Shown here one piece after another: positions 31,082 to 42,016 of a stretch of DNA of 64,000 nucleotides. This DNA is from Costus lasius (Eukaryota > Streptophyta > Magnoliopsida > Zingiberales > Costaceae): NCBI GenBank assembly GCA_027563935.2, contig JANVAS020000222.1:372001-436000 (forward strand), in the 5' to 3' direction. Each line of letters begins with the position of its first letter. Within the stretch, counting starts at the first letter, position 1. Position numbers and translations under genes: made by a program. Under the pieces are notes generated by a model. That model was given only the letters and a program-made list of their open reading frames with translations, made no database searches and was not told the DNA's origin.

Positions 31082-32763
31082 TGCAGGGGTCCCCTTCAAG
31101 GGGGAGCGAAAAACCCTAATGGGCGCATGTGTTTCAACGCAGCGGAAATAAGGGTTTTAGGGATCATTAGCATGATATATGATCAACTATGAAAAATCGA
31201 TTGCAAAATGCCAATAAGATTCATACCATCGCCATCTATGGATGAAGTGTTGGAAGCAAAAACCGAAAGGGGTCTTCTCCCTAGTCGACGCACACACGAT
31301 GAAGAATGGCCTCTCCTTGTCGTCTTTGTGCTAGCAAAGCTTCAAGGGTCCTTTGCGCATGGAGGAGATGAGATCCTTGGGCTTGGTGAAGAAGAAGTTC
31401 CTCTACACTCGTCAAGACTTTTGTCACACGAGAAGGGAGGAGATGTCGTCCGAAGTTGATGATCGACAAGGGAGTAAACACGTTGTAATCAACGTGGGCG
31501 TTGCTATCCAAAAATAGTAACCCATTACTCACTTCGGTTATGCGTTCACATGAAGTGAACCGCAACCCTCTTCTCCCATTCGAACCTTTTGAACCAAGCG
31601 CTCATAACATGAGCCGGTTCAAGTGACTTTGGTTCAAGACCAAATCGGCCCAAGCAATGGTCGATCTTATTGAACCACAAGGTTCAAGATCACCGTTGAT
31701 CTCTCGATGCTCTAGATCTCACTGATCTAGCATCATAACTCTCGATCGAAGCTTACCGATCTAAAGCCCTAATCAATCAAACATGATCAGACCAGATCTC
31801 ACTCTCAATCAGAGTTTAACACCCCTTTAAACTGAACTAAACAATTCAGTCCACACGATCTGACTTAAAGAAGCCATATCATCAAATTGTGCGACCCTAA
31901 GGGTTTCCTTTAAATGTCGGTAACGATAACTCACGTTATCACGATCAGTGAGGGGTATCTAGCAACACATCACTGTCTCCCGATATAAAGGAAAGAGTCT
32001 TCCAAGACTTCACCCAAACCACAGCACAAGTGTGAATCCAATTCACTAGGCATGCATACTTCCTTTGCCACTTGATGTTCTTATTGGACAAGCCTGTCAA
32101 GCTTGTAACTCCAATATGATGAGCATGATTAGATCAGATGAACACTGTCACCTGGGTATGGCCATACACTCTCTCAATCATCTCATCCAGGGGGGCCCTT
32201 ATAGAACATCACACTCCTTAAACAAGGAGACGGCAATCCTATGTCTATCACTAGTGTCCTAACCTGACTCAAGCTCACCATCCAAGATAGTCTATAATCA
32301 TTATGTTTCAAATGATATTGAACTACCTCAAAACAATGACAATCATCATTTAGAAAACACAAGTGATCTCAAGTCAGAGGAAATGTGCCACTTGTCGCAA
32401 TCAAGGAATATTCACATTGTGACAAACAATTGAACATCCTAGTAGGGTCTGTCCAGTACATCCCATGTACCCATGAGTCTACATCTTATTCCATGCTCGA
32501 AGCATCCTATAAGATTAGAACACATATTAGTCTTAACCATATCAAGGCTGTCTCATGTTCACCAAGATACATCGACCAAGGACATAATAGCATGTCAGCC
32601 CAGCTGAACAGCTTTGAGACATTATTCAGAAGAACATATATTGGAGCAGACAATGTAGCTAACTGAATAACAACCATGCCTTTATAAACATATGAGTTTA
32701 TTACATGATACTTGTTACACTCCCATAGGCTTCAAACATTAGCCTTAAGGGCATACCCCAACA
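31082..32763 (-). repeat. E4 3' LTR
   Basis: 1682 bp, TG...CA, nearly identical to 38512-40193. Short frames such as 31208-31459 recur in the other LTR and are not genes. Confidence 0.96.
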
Positions 32764-32774
32764 ATCTCCCACTT
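32764..32774 (-). other. E4 polypurine tract
   Basis: Element-strand AAGTGGGAGAT between the gag-pol stop and the 3' LTR. Confidence 0.87.
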
Positions 32775-32783
32775 GCACTTAAT

Positions 32784-35700
32784 CTAATGGTTGAGGAATC
32801 TCAAACCCATATTATTACAGTGCTTTTCATGCTTCTGCTGCGCCAGAGGCTTGGTAAGCGGGTCTGCCAGATTGTCATCTGTATGAACCTTGCATACTTT
32901 GATCTCGCCACGATCAATGATCTCCCTGATCAAATGAAACCGTCTCTGTATGTGCTTGGACTTCTGGTGCGACCGTGGTTCCTTTGCTTGTGCAATTGCT
33001 CCAGTGTTATCACAGAAGATAACCAAAGGATCTGCACTCGAAGGAACGACACCAAGTTCTTTCACGAACTTACGAATCCACACTGCCTCCTTGGATGCTT
33101 CCGAGGCTGCAACATACTCGGCTTCTGTTGTGGAATCAGCAACAGTTGACTGTTTGAAACTCTTCCACACCACTGCTCCACCATTCAAGCTAAAAACATA
33201 GCCTGATTGCGATCGGAAATCATCCTGGTCAGACTGGAACGAAGCGTCAGTATATCCTTCAATACTGAGTTCTTCCTGACCACCATATATCAAGAACATA
33301 TCTTTGGTCCTCCGCAGATATTTTAAGATGTTCTTGACAGCAATCCAGTGCGCCATACCTGGATTACTCTGGTAACGACTGGTCACGCTTAACCCGTAAG
33401 CGACGTCTGGGCGAGTACACAACATCGCATACATAATGGATCCAATAGCCGAAGCATAAGGCGTATTGTCCATTTCATCTTTCTCAGTCTGTGTTTGTGG
33501 ACACTGACTCTTCGAAAGACTCAGACCATGTCTGACTGGAAGATATCCTCGTTTAGAATTCTCTAAATGAAATCTTTCCAGGACTTTATCGATGTAAGTA
33601 CTCTGGCACAGCCCGAGAAGCCTCTTAGATCTATCCCTGTAGATCTTCACACCTAACACATAGGCTGCTTCTCCTAGATCTTTCATCTGGAAACATTTCC
33701 TCAGCCATGCCTTAACAGCATGCATTTCAGGAATGTCATTTCCAATGATCAAGATGTCATCGACGTAGAGGACTAGGAAAGTAATCACGCTCCCACTAAA
33801 CCTCTTATATACACACGGGTCATCCTCGTTCTTGATGAAACCAAATTCAGTAACTGATTCATCAAAACGAATATTCCAGCTTCTCGATGCTTGTTTAAGT
33901 CCATAAATGGACTTCTTTAACTTGCATATTTTATGACGATCTGCTGGATTAGTGAAACTTTCAGGTTGTGTCATATACACATCCTCATCCAGATTTCCAT
34001 TAAGGAAAGCTGTTTTCACATCCATCTGCCAGATCTCATAATCGTAATATGCAGCTATCGCAAAAAGAATCCGAATAGACTTAAACATGGCTACAGGTGA
34101 GAAAGTTTCATCATAATCTATCCCGTAGATTTGTTTGAAACCTTTCGCAACTAGCCTGCCTTTATAGGTAACCACGTTACCATCCATGTCAATCTTCTTC
34201 TTGAAGATCCATTTACAGCCTATAGGGATTACTCCCGGAGGCGGATCAACCAAATCCCAGACTTGGTTATCTGACATGGAGTCCATCTCGGCGCGCATAG
34301 CTTCAAGCCATCTCGCTGACTCCGGTCCACTGACCGCATCCGCATAAGTGAGGGGTTCATCATTGTCAATGATGTAGACTCCGTCATAGCGCTCAGGCTG
34401 TCGACGGATCCTACCCGATCTTCGCGGTTCCCGTGATATCTGAGCCTCAGGTTGTTCAATAACCTGTTCTACCGGCTCAGGCTCATCCAACTCTGCTTGA
34501 GCACTTTGTCCTTTCTCTGGATTCTCATCCAGTTTTATTTCTCTCCCACTGGCCTCTTGCAGAAGAAACTCCTTCTCAAGAAATATGGCCGTCCGAGCAA
34601 CAAAAACCTTGTTCTCCTTGGGATCGAAGAAATAATAACCCTTAGTTTCCTTAGGGTAACCGACAAAGATACATTTCTCAGATCTGCTCTCTAGTTTCCC
34701 AGAGGCGAGTTTTTTGACATAAGCCTCGCAACCCCAGATCCTGATAAATGTCAAGCTTGGCTGTTTCCCATACCATAACTCATATGGCGTCTTTGAAACT
34801 GCCTTGGATGGCACCCGGTTTAGTACCTTTGCAGCTGTTTCCAGTGCAAAACCCCAAAAGGAGTATGGAAGAGTAGCCTGACTCATCATAGAACGAACCA
34901 TATCTAGTAACGTTCTATTTCTCCTCTCGGACACACCATTCCATTGCGGTGTTCCTGGTGGAGTGAGCTGTGAGATAATCCCACACTCCTTTAGATAGTC
35001 AGTAAATGCATGACTTAGGTATTCACCACCTCGATCTGAGCGAAGTGCCTTGATATTACGGCCTAGCTGATTTTGTACTTCATTCTTGAACTCTTTGAAC
35101 TTGTCAAAAGATTCACTCTTATGTCTCATCAGATAGACATACCCATATCTACTGAAATCATCAGTAAAGGTAATGAAGTACTGATAGCCACCTCTGGCAT
35201 GTTTACTAAATGGCCCACACACATCACTGTGTATAAGGTCAAGTAAACCTGAAGCCCTTTGACCTTTGTGAGGAAAAGGTGACTTCGTCATTTTACCCAT
35301 CAAACAAGCTTTGCATGTATCAATCTCCTTGTAGGAGAATGATCCCAGCAGTCCATGATGATGCAACCGCTTAATGCGTTTCTCGTTAATATGGCCTAAA
35401 CGACTATGCCATAGCAAGGTGCTGTCATCAGCATACTTGGCTTTCTTGATATCAACGTTCTGTATAGAACATTCCATGTCCAACATGAATAACCCATTGT
35501 TAATTGAAACAGTTGCATAAACAATATTATCTAAAGACAAAACACACTTTGAAATATTGCATTCAAAGGAAAATCCCTTCCTGACAAGAGCAGGAATGGA
35601 GATAATATTTTTAGTTATACTGGGAACAAAGTAACAATTGTCTAGTTCCAATACAAGTCCAGATGGTAAAGAAATGAAGTAGTCTCCTACAGCAACAGCA

Positions 35701-36665
35701 GCAACCCGTGCCCCGTTTCCAACGCGTAGGTCCACCTCATGCTGTCCCACCTGCCTTCTTCTCTTGAGTTCCTGCACATTTGAACAAATGTGAACTCCAC
35801 ATGCAGTGTCCAACACCCATGATATAGAAGAAGAAAACATGACCTCAGTCACGAATATACCTGAGCCAGAAGCAAAGCTTCCCCTCTTGTCTCCTTGGAG
35901 CGCTTTACAGTCCTTTTTCCAGTGACCCAGCTGGCCACAGTGGAAACACCTGTATTCCTTGGACCGCTTCACCTTCTGCTTCAGAGCCTTGCTGTAATTC
36001 TTGACCGGGGCCTTGCCCTTCTTCCCCTTCTTCTTGTTCCTTGAAGGAACCATCAAGACAGAGGTTGAAGGCTTACCCTTCAGAGTTTCCTCAGTGGTCA
36101 AGAGCATATTCAACAGCTCTGCCGGAGTACAATCGATTTTGTTCATATTAAAATTAATAATGAACGCGTCGAATGAAGGCGGAAGAGACTGTAGAATAAT
36201 ATCTACAGCAAGCTCCTGGTTGATGGTATGCCCCAGTTTCTCTAGAGCCTCCTTGTGCCCAATCATCTTGAGCACGTGAGCTCCTACTGGGCTCCCCTCA
36301 GCCAGTTTGCTCTGAAAGAAGAGCTTCGTCAAATTATAGCGTTCAGTCCTCGCCTGTGCAGCATACAGCATCTTGAGGTTTGCTATAATCTGTATAGCTG
36401 ACATATCCTCATGCTGACGCTGCAGCGGTGGCGTCATAGACGCTAGCATCAGGCAAGCGACATCAATGCTATCATTGACGTGCTTTTCATAGGCTTCCCG
36501 AACCGCCCTTGCGGCGTTCGGAGCGGGCTGCGGCGGTATCGCCGTCTCGAGGACATACAGTTTCCTCTCTGCCTTAAGAATAATCTTAAGGTGTCCAAAC
36601 CAGTCAGAGAAGTTTGGCCCAGCAAACTTCTCCCTTTCCAGTAGGGATCGCACATTGAAGTTCAT
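32784..36665 (-). CDS. gag-pol: E4 gag-pol polyprotein, 1293 aa, intact
   Basis: Single frame encoding the whole Copia replication machinery. Gag ~1-235; zinc knuckle CFHCGQLGHWKKDC 240-253; aspartic protease at WVLDTACG (D286); integrase zinc ligands H420, H425, C451, C454 and catalytic D481, D544, E580 (D-D-35-E spacing); RT ~808-1055 with D882 in WQMDVKTAF and YVDD 967-970; RNase H with D1140, E1181/E1183 and D1219. No stop or frameshift. Protease has Ala where DTG is usual, shared with E1, E2 and Cop-F1, so it is a lineage trait. The start chosen is the first ATG in frame; the in-frame LTR ATG joined by splicing is an alternative. Confidence 0.96.
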   Translation of the reverse strand: MNFNVRSLLEREKFAGPNFSDWFGHLKIILKAERKLYVLETAIPPQPAPNAARAVREAYEKHVNDSIDVACLMLASMTPPLQRQHEDMSAIQIIANLKMLYAAQARTERYNLTKLFFQSKLAEGSPVGAHVLKMIGHKEALEKLGHTINQELAVDIILQSLPPSFDAFIINFNMNKIDCTPAELLNMLLTTEETLKGKPSTSVLMVPSRNKKKGKKGKAPVKNYSKALKQKVKRSKEYRCFHCGQLGHWKKDCKALQGDKRGSFASGSGIFVTEVMFSSSISWVLDTACGVHICSNVQELKRRRQVGQHEVDLRVGNGARVAAVAVGDYFISLPSGLVLELDNCYFVPSITKNIISIPALVRKGFSFECNISKCVLSLDNIVYATVSINNGLFMLDMECSIQNVDIKKAKYADDSTLLWHSRLGHINEKRIKRLHHHGLLGSFSYKEIDTCKACLMGKMTKSPFPHKGQRASGLLDLIHSDVCGPFSKHARGGYQYFITFTDDFSRYGYVYLMRHKSESFDKFKEFKNEVQNQLGRNIKALRSDRGGEYLSHAFTDYLKECGIISQLTPPGTPQWNGVSERRNRTLLDMVRSMMSQATLPYSFWGFALETAAKVLNRVPSKAVSKTPYELWYGKQPSLTFIRIWGCEAYVKKLASGKLESRSEKCIFVGYPKETKGYYFFDPKENKVFVARTAIFLEKEFLLQEASGREIKLDENPEKGQSAQAELDEPEPVEQVIEQPEAQISREPRRSGRIRRQPERYDGVYIIDNDEPLTYADAVSGPESARWLEAMRAEMDSMSDNQVWDLVDPPPGVIPIGCKWIFKKKIDMDGNVVTYKGRLVAKGFKQIYGIDYDETFSPVAMFKSIRILFAIAAYYDYEIWQMDVKTAFLNGNLDEDVYMTQPESFTNPADRHKICKLKKSIYGLKQASRSWNIRFDESVTEFGFIKNEDDPCVYKRFSGSVITFLVLYVDDILIIGNDIPEMHAVKAWLRKCFQMKDLGEAAYVLGVKIYRDRSKRLLGLCQSTYIDKVLERFHLENSKRGYLPVRHGLSLSKSQCPQTQTEKDEMDNTPYASAIGSIMYAMLCTRPDVAYGLSVTSRYQSNPGMAHWIAVKNILKYLRRTKDMFLIYGGQEELSIEGYTDASFQSDQDDFRSQSGYVFSLNGGAVVWKSFKQSTVADSTTEAEYVAASEASKEAVWIRKFVKELGVVPSSADPLVIFCDNTGAIAQAKEPRSHQKSKHIQRRFHLIREIIDRGEIKVCKVHTDDNLADPLTKPLAQQKHEKHCNNMGLRFLNH

Positions 36666-37529
36666 GGTGTTCGTTGCTGCAGGTATCTACAACAATGCAA
36701 GAACAGCAAGGTCAGTATCAATGTATAAGAATCAATCAGGACTTAAGAAAGATTCTTTTTCTCACTATTTTATCAGGCGTGAAAAATCCAGCAAAACAGC
36801 CCGAAAGAGTAGAACTCTTTTAGTGAGATGGGATCCAGATTTCATACTTGGTCTCCGCGTCCCGCTCAGGCGAGATAAGATGCACAGAGAGTACAAGCAC
36901 TAATCTCTGGTAGGCTATCCCAGCCAATCGCCAACCCGTGCGATTCCCCTTCATCTGGGCAATCCAGCAGACTGTGCCAACTGAGTTGGTACAACACAAT
37001 CTCTGACCCCACAGATGGCTGCCTCCATGTGCTACCATATGCGCCACATATGTAGACTACACGGTCAAGCTGACCCAACCTACTCCCTGGACCACCATGT
37101 GCTATGCTGAGCAACGAGAAGGGATAAATCCCTGCTCTGTAACACACAGGTGTAGTCCCGCACCGTCTGAAGATAGATGGACGTGCCCACTGAGTGGGTA
37201 CAACACGGCTCCAACGATAATCAGAACAGTGAGGTTTCGCGTCAGAAGGCATTCGAGCTTGATATTTTTAGCGTTGGATTTTAACGGTCTTTTATCTTCC
37301 TGCCTATCATGCAATTACTATGGTGATAGCAGAAGATAATTTAATCATGCAATTCTAATATTAACAAATAAAAGAAAGCATGTATCTTATGTGGTAAAAG
37401 CCCATAGCCCTAGTGAGTCCTTAACCTAGCTTAAGTCTACACTTGCTCTTCATGGGTCTTTAGCTGCTCATCTGGCCCAAGCAGGGCCCTAGCGCCATTT
37501 GCAGCACTGGTGCGCCCACCAGGAATTTG

Positions 37530-37600
37530 CGCCAGGTCCTAGGTTCGAACCCTAGACCTCCCACCTGGTCCAGCCACTGCTGCATGCGCTTCTACCAAGT
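37530..37600 (-). other. tRNA-like segment in the E4 leader
   Basis: Element-strand GGTTCGAACCT (B-box-like) sits in a perfect T-arm-like hairpin CTAGG-GTTCGAA-CCTAG near 37539-37555. TGGTAGAAGCG lies ~45 nt upstream in the A-box position. Same place as in E2 and E6. Confidence 0.4.
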
Positions 37601-37614
37601 GTGCTCTGTGCTCT

Positions 37615-37711
37615 TGTCTAATTAAATTACAATTTAACTATCTAGACAAGAGTGACACGCAGGTCACTTTCACATTATAAATTAATCAAAATTGTGATTC
37701 GCAGATCACAA
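37615..37711 (-). other. E4 three-hairpin leader module
   Basis: Plus-strand coordinates: the CTCTTGTCTA/TAGACAAGAG stem spans about 37610-37652. AGTGAC/GTCACT is at 37651-37668. TTGTGAT/ATCACAA is at 37692-37711. Compared with E2, the second hairpin swaps a T-A pair for G-C on opposite strands, a compensatory change. Confidence 0.65.
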
Positions 37712-38497
37712 AAATAAAATTAATTTACAACAATTAATCCCAGGCTCGCAGGCCCCAGCACAGCACACATTAATAACGGGCAGCCCACATAAGACTAAAT
37801 AGACAAACATATGCATCAATCAAGAATCATGTGATCCATACATAAAAATTAAAATTTTTCGAAAACCCCTTGGGATCAATTTTAATTTTTCCTTATTTCC
37901 CCTACAACCTTACAACGGTCCATTACTAGGGATCCACTCAACCAACCTAGTCAGATCCACTACCCTTGCATGCACCAAGTCCTAACTGACTTGAGTTGAC
38001 CATAAGGTCAACCATGCATGCGCCAGGGCTGAACGACCACACAGAGGTCTGGCAAGCGGGCGTGACCCCGGGCCTAACTCAGGTGCGTTCATTAGTCGTC
38101 TCAATCAGACATCGCTACACGCCTGTCTGCAGTCGACCTATAGCCACCATAGGCTTGCGCTGAGGTGCTAACTGGTCGACCCATTCAGGCTGTCAGATAG
38201 TCTGATCAGACATTCTGGATCTAACCTAGGGGTGACTTCAACCCTAATAACCCGTCTAAGGGTTTACAGTAGGCGGCTTAGATCTAAGGTGATACGCGCA
38301 AGAGATATAAGTTTTTGATAAAAACTCTATAACAAGTGCCAAGGCATCATACATGCGTAACACATAAACTTACATCATGCGCAACCTTACAACATGCGTC
38401 AACTACAAGTAAAGGTTCGCATGTATTCTAGATCTAGCAAGATGGCGCATACAAGGATCACAAATCATAGCAAACATATTATCATGCGATTTAGCCT

Positions 38498-38509
38498 CCT
38501 CTGATACCA
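38498..38509 (-). other. E4 primer binding site
   Basis: Element-strand TGGTATCAGAGG, 2 nt from the 5' LTR end at 38512. Confidence 0.87.
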
Positions 38510-38511
38510 AT

Positions 38512-40193
38512 TGCAGGGGTCCCCTTCAAGGGGGAGCGAAAAACCCTAATGGGCGCATGTGTTTCAACGCAGCGGAAATAAGGGTTTTAGGGATCATTAG
38601 CATGATATATGATCAACTATGAAAAATCGATTGCAAAATGCCAATAAGATTCATACCATCGCCATCTATGGATGAAGTGTTGGAAGCAAAAACCGAAAGG
38701 GGTCTTCTCCCTAGTCGACGCACACACGATGAAGAATGGCCTCTCCTTGTCGTCTTTGTGCTAGCAAAGCTTCAAGGGTCCTTTGCGCATGGAGGAGATG
38801 AGATCCTTGGGCTTGGCGAAGAAGAAGTTCCTCTACACTCGTCAAGACTTTTGTCACACGAGAAGGGAGGAGATGTCGTCCGAAGTTGATGATCGACAAG
38901 GGAGTAAACACGTTGTAATCAACGTGGGCGTTGCTATCCAAAAATAGTAACCCATTACTCACTTCGGTTATGCGTTCACATGAAGTGAACCGCAACCCTC
39001 TTCTCCCATTCGAACCTTTTGAACCAAGCGCTCATAACATGAGCCGGTTCAAGTGACTTTGGTTCAAGACCAAATCGGCCCAAGCAATGGTCGATCTTAT
39101 TGAACCACAAGGTTCAAGATCACCGTTGATCTCTCGATGCTCTAGATCTCACTGATCTAGCATCATAACTCTCGATCGAAGCTTACCGATCTAAAGCCCT
39201 AATCAATCAAACATGATCAGACCAGATCTCACTCTCAATCAGAGTTTAACACCCCTTTAAACTGAACTAAACAATTCAGTCCACACGATCTGACTTAAAG
39301 AAGCCATATCATCAAATTGTGCGACCCTAAGGGTTTCCTTTAAATGTCGGTAACGATAACTCACGTTATCACGATCAGTGAGGGGTATCTAGCAACACAT
39401 CACTGTCTCCCGATATAAAGGAAAGAGTCTTCCAAGACTTCACCCAAACCACAGCACAAGTGTGAATCCAATTCACTAGGCATGCATACTTCCTTTGCCA
39501 CTTGATGTTCTTATTGGACAAGCCTGTCAAGCTTGTAACTCCAATATGATGAGCATGATTAGATCAGATGAACACTGTCACCTGGGTATGGCCATACACT
39601 CTCTCAATCATCTCATCCAGGGGGGCCCTTATAGAACATCACACTCCTTAAACAAGGAGACGGCAATCCTATGTCTATCACTAGTGTCCTAACCTGACTC
39701 AAGCTCACCATCCAAGATAGTCTATAATCATTATGTTTCAAATGATATTGAACTACCTCAAAACAATGACAATCATCATTTAGAAAACACAAGTGATCTC
39801 AAGTCAGAGGAAATGTGCCACTTGTCGCAATCAAGGAATATTCACATTGTGACAAACAATTGAACATCCTAGTAGGGTCTGTCCAGTACATCCCATGTAC
39901 CCATGAGTCTACATCATATTCCATGCTCGAAGCATCCTATAAGATTAGAACACATATTAGTCTTAACCATATCAAGGCTGTCTCATGTTCACCAAGATAC
40001 ATCGACCAAGGACATAATAGCATGTCAGCCCAGCTGAACAGCTTTGAGACATTATTCAGAAGAACATATATTGGAGCAGACAATGTAGCTAACTGAATAA
40101 CAACCATGCCTTTATAAACATATGAGTTTATTACATGATACTTGTTACACTCCCATAGGCTTCAAACATTAGCCTTAAGGGCATACCCCAACA
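38512..40193 (-). repeat. E4 5' LTR
   Basis: 1682 bp. Holds the exon-1 ATG and donor (38665-38655), the CTTTG-CTAGCA-CAAAG hairpin (38754-38769), the GATAAC stem-loop (39355-39370) and the CAGTGA/TCACTG box. No gene. Confidence 0.96.
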
Positions 40194-40504
40194 GTATGCG
40201 CCAAGAGGAAGATGAGGAGAAGGAAGTCACCAAACACCACCAAGTTCCTCACGCCAAGAGGAAGAAAAGAAGGTGTGTTGTGGCTAGGGTTGGATGGAAT
40301 AAGAGTTGCGCCACTAGCCTCTTGCTTTCGCCCTCAAGAACTCGCCCTCTAGTGCTCGCCCTCGCCTCCTCTCTTGATCATGCCTCCAAGGAGAGAATTA
40401 GTATCTTGAGAGGGGCAGCTTGGGGGGTATATATAAGGCAAAGGGCGGCTTAATGTGTGGCCACCATTCAAATTGAATGTGCGGCTAGGAGAGAAAATAG
40501 GGAA

Positions 40505-40815
40505 TTAAGTCCTAATCCAATTAGGACTTAATTTGGGCGACTTGATCATGTCCTAATCCAATTAGGAATGATGTGAACGGTTTGATCAAGGCTAGGATTC
40601 ATGTGGACGATTTGATCAAGCTTGATTCCTAATCCAATTAGGATTTGATCAAACTCAAGTCCTAATCCAACTAGGACTTTAAGTGGGCGGTTTTGATTAA
40701 GTCCTAATCCAATTAGGACTCTAATCACTTATTTGAATTAAATCCTAATCTAATTAGGACTCTTATTAATTCAAATAAATCAGCCCATAAAATCCCATAA
40801 AATTAGGACTCTAAT
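40505..40815. repeat. Array of TCCTAAT-ATTAGGA palindromes in the Cop-F1 LTR
   Basis: Six full and two partial copies of an inverted repeat (AGTCCTAAT, 3-nt spacer, ATTAGGACT) at about 40509, 40551, 40628, 40660, 40701 and 40741, with halves near 40599 and 40803. Spacing is irregular, 30-75 bp. Between some units runs GGGCGNNTTGATCA. Confidence 0.85.
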
Positions 40816-41239
40816 TAATTCAAATAATTAGCCCCAAGATTAATTTCAAACCTCATAATGCATAGGTGCTAACCCTAGTCTAACTAGGGTTAAGCACACG
40901 CCATCCCTTTTCTCCTCTTTAAGCCCATTAAGCCCAACTTATCAATGGGCCCAGCCCAATGTCCATTATGCATGTTAACCAAGCCCACGGATCCAATCCA
41001 ATTTAACCCTAGGTCAAATTGGGCTAACCATGGTTAATATGCCATAAATGGAAGTTGGCCCCAATAAATCTCTTCCATCTCATCAGGCCCATTGGCGCTG
41101 ATGAAATCTCCAAAATAGATCCGAGTTATCCAATAACTCGATCATAAGGCTTTCCGATCAATACGAGAACTTGAGTATCAAGGTGTGCGACCCTGTAGGT
41201 TCCTCTGACGTTGGCAGTGCTGACCCATGGTCATCACAA

Positions 41240-41271
41240 GCAGTGAGTGGCACCTAGCAGTGCATCACTGC
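41240..41271 (-). other. CAGTGA/TCACTG box in the Cop-F1 LTR
   Basis: GCAGTGA at 41240-41246 and TCACTGC at 41265-41271 with CCTAGCA between. Aligns with the E-family box although the surrounding LTR has diverged. Confidence 0.5.
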
Positions 41272-42016
41272 TACCCAAGTCATCGGAATGGATATCGACA
41301 TCGACATCCCCATCATCGCAACCAGGTACAGATGCATTATAGTCTCTTTGCCGAACTGATATCCGATTGGTCAAGTGTGTCACCACTTGTTTCCATCCAA
41401 TCTCATGGCTATGACTAAATCAGGTCTAACCTGGGTATGGCCATACACTTTCAGTCATAGAACCATAGAGGAGCTCCATGGATATCAAGCTTCCCTTAGG
41501 AAGGGGCAAATCCTATGTCTGTGCATTGACCTTCTCATATGGGTCGTGACATGCCCAATGACAACTGTTATTACCTCCCAACTACGGCAAGGCGTTAGGT
41601 TGTATCAAAGCATATCCCTAACCACATAGAATGGCCAATGACCTCAAGTCAAGGGATCAATGCATCTCCTATCACTTGTGAGGATAACTCGTGACACCAA
41701 GTCATTACCTCACAGCGGGTCGGTCCAGTATATCTACCACTGATATACCCATATGCCTGCGTTAGCACCCTGTGCCTAACCAGCCCATATACCAGTCTTA
41801 CAAGTACCATAGCTGTCCCATATCCACTAAGGTACATTGACTAGGGACAATAGTTTGAGCACAGATCCAATCTATCTCCAGGGACATTATCATATAAGTA
41901 CATGTTCGCAGATGTAAACAAATAATGATAACGACAATGCCAGTATGATATAAATATCAATGTCAAGTAGTACAAGTAACAGATCAGAATTAGGTCCTTG
42001 GGCATATACACCAACA

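Larger units (their letters stand above)
36666..38511 (-). other. E4 5' leader
   Basis: 1.85 kb, no convincing gene. Contains the acceptor region, a tRNA-like segment (about 37530-37600) and the hairpin module (37615-37711), and ends at the PBS. The frame 36866-37252 is a chance extension of the conserved leader frame. Confidence 0.75.
36687..38656 (-). other. E4 predicted leader intron
   Basis: ATGGCGATG (38665-38657) is followed by GTATGAAT (donor 38656-38655). Branch point TACTGAC at 36717-36711; acceptor TTGTTGTAG ends at 36687. Length 1970 nt. Exon 2 adds 21 nt before the ATG at 36665, keeping frame. The intron removes the PBS. Inferred; no RNA evidence. Confidence 0.6.
31082..40193 (-). 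mobile_element. Copia E4, intact and very young, minus strand
   Basis: 9.11 kb. LTRs 31082-32763 and 38512-40193 (1682 bp each) differ at only about two positions (near 31387 and 32486). PPT at 32764-32774, PBS at 38498-38509, unbroken gag-pol 32784-36665 and perfect TSD. All parts needed for autonomous transposition appear present. It is the best candidate in the window for a currently competent element. Confidence 0.96.
27646..42016 (-). mobile_element. Cop-F1: degraded Copia element related to E, truncated in integrase, LTR split by E4
   Basis: On the minus strand: 5' LTR 42016-40199 plus 31081-30761 (split by E4), PBS, leader, gag, protease and part of integrase to 27646. RT, RNase H and the 3' LTR are missing. 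Protein similarity to E is clear but moderate, and LTRs share only short conserved boxes, so it is a sister family. Several stops and a large gag deletion show it is old. Confidence 0.85.
40199..42016 (-). repeat. Cop-F1 5' LTR, 5' part
   Basis: Continuation of 30761-31081 beyond E4, ending ACCAACA on the plus strand (TGTTGGTGT on the element strand). Its end matches the start of the LTR at 59677-59946 in opposite orientation. It contains the palindrome array 40505-40815 and the shared CAGTGA/TCACTG box at 41240-41271. Open frames here have no recognisable product. Confidence 0.82.

Noticed and set aside
31208..31459. 83-codon frame repeated at 38638-38889
   Set aside because: Lies in the two LTRs of E4; no recognisable product and not kept in other E LTRs.
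40505..40815. CRISPR array
   Set aside because: Repeats are palindromes with irregular spacing inside a plant LTR; no cas genes and no prokaryotic context.
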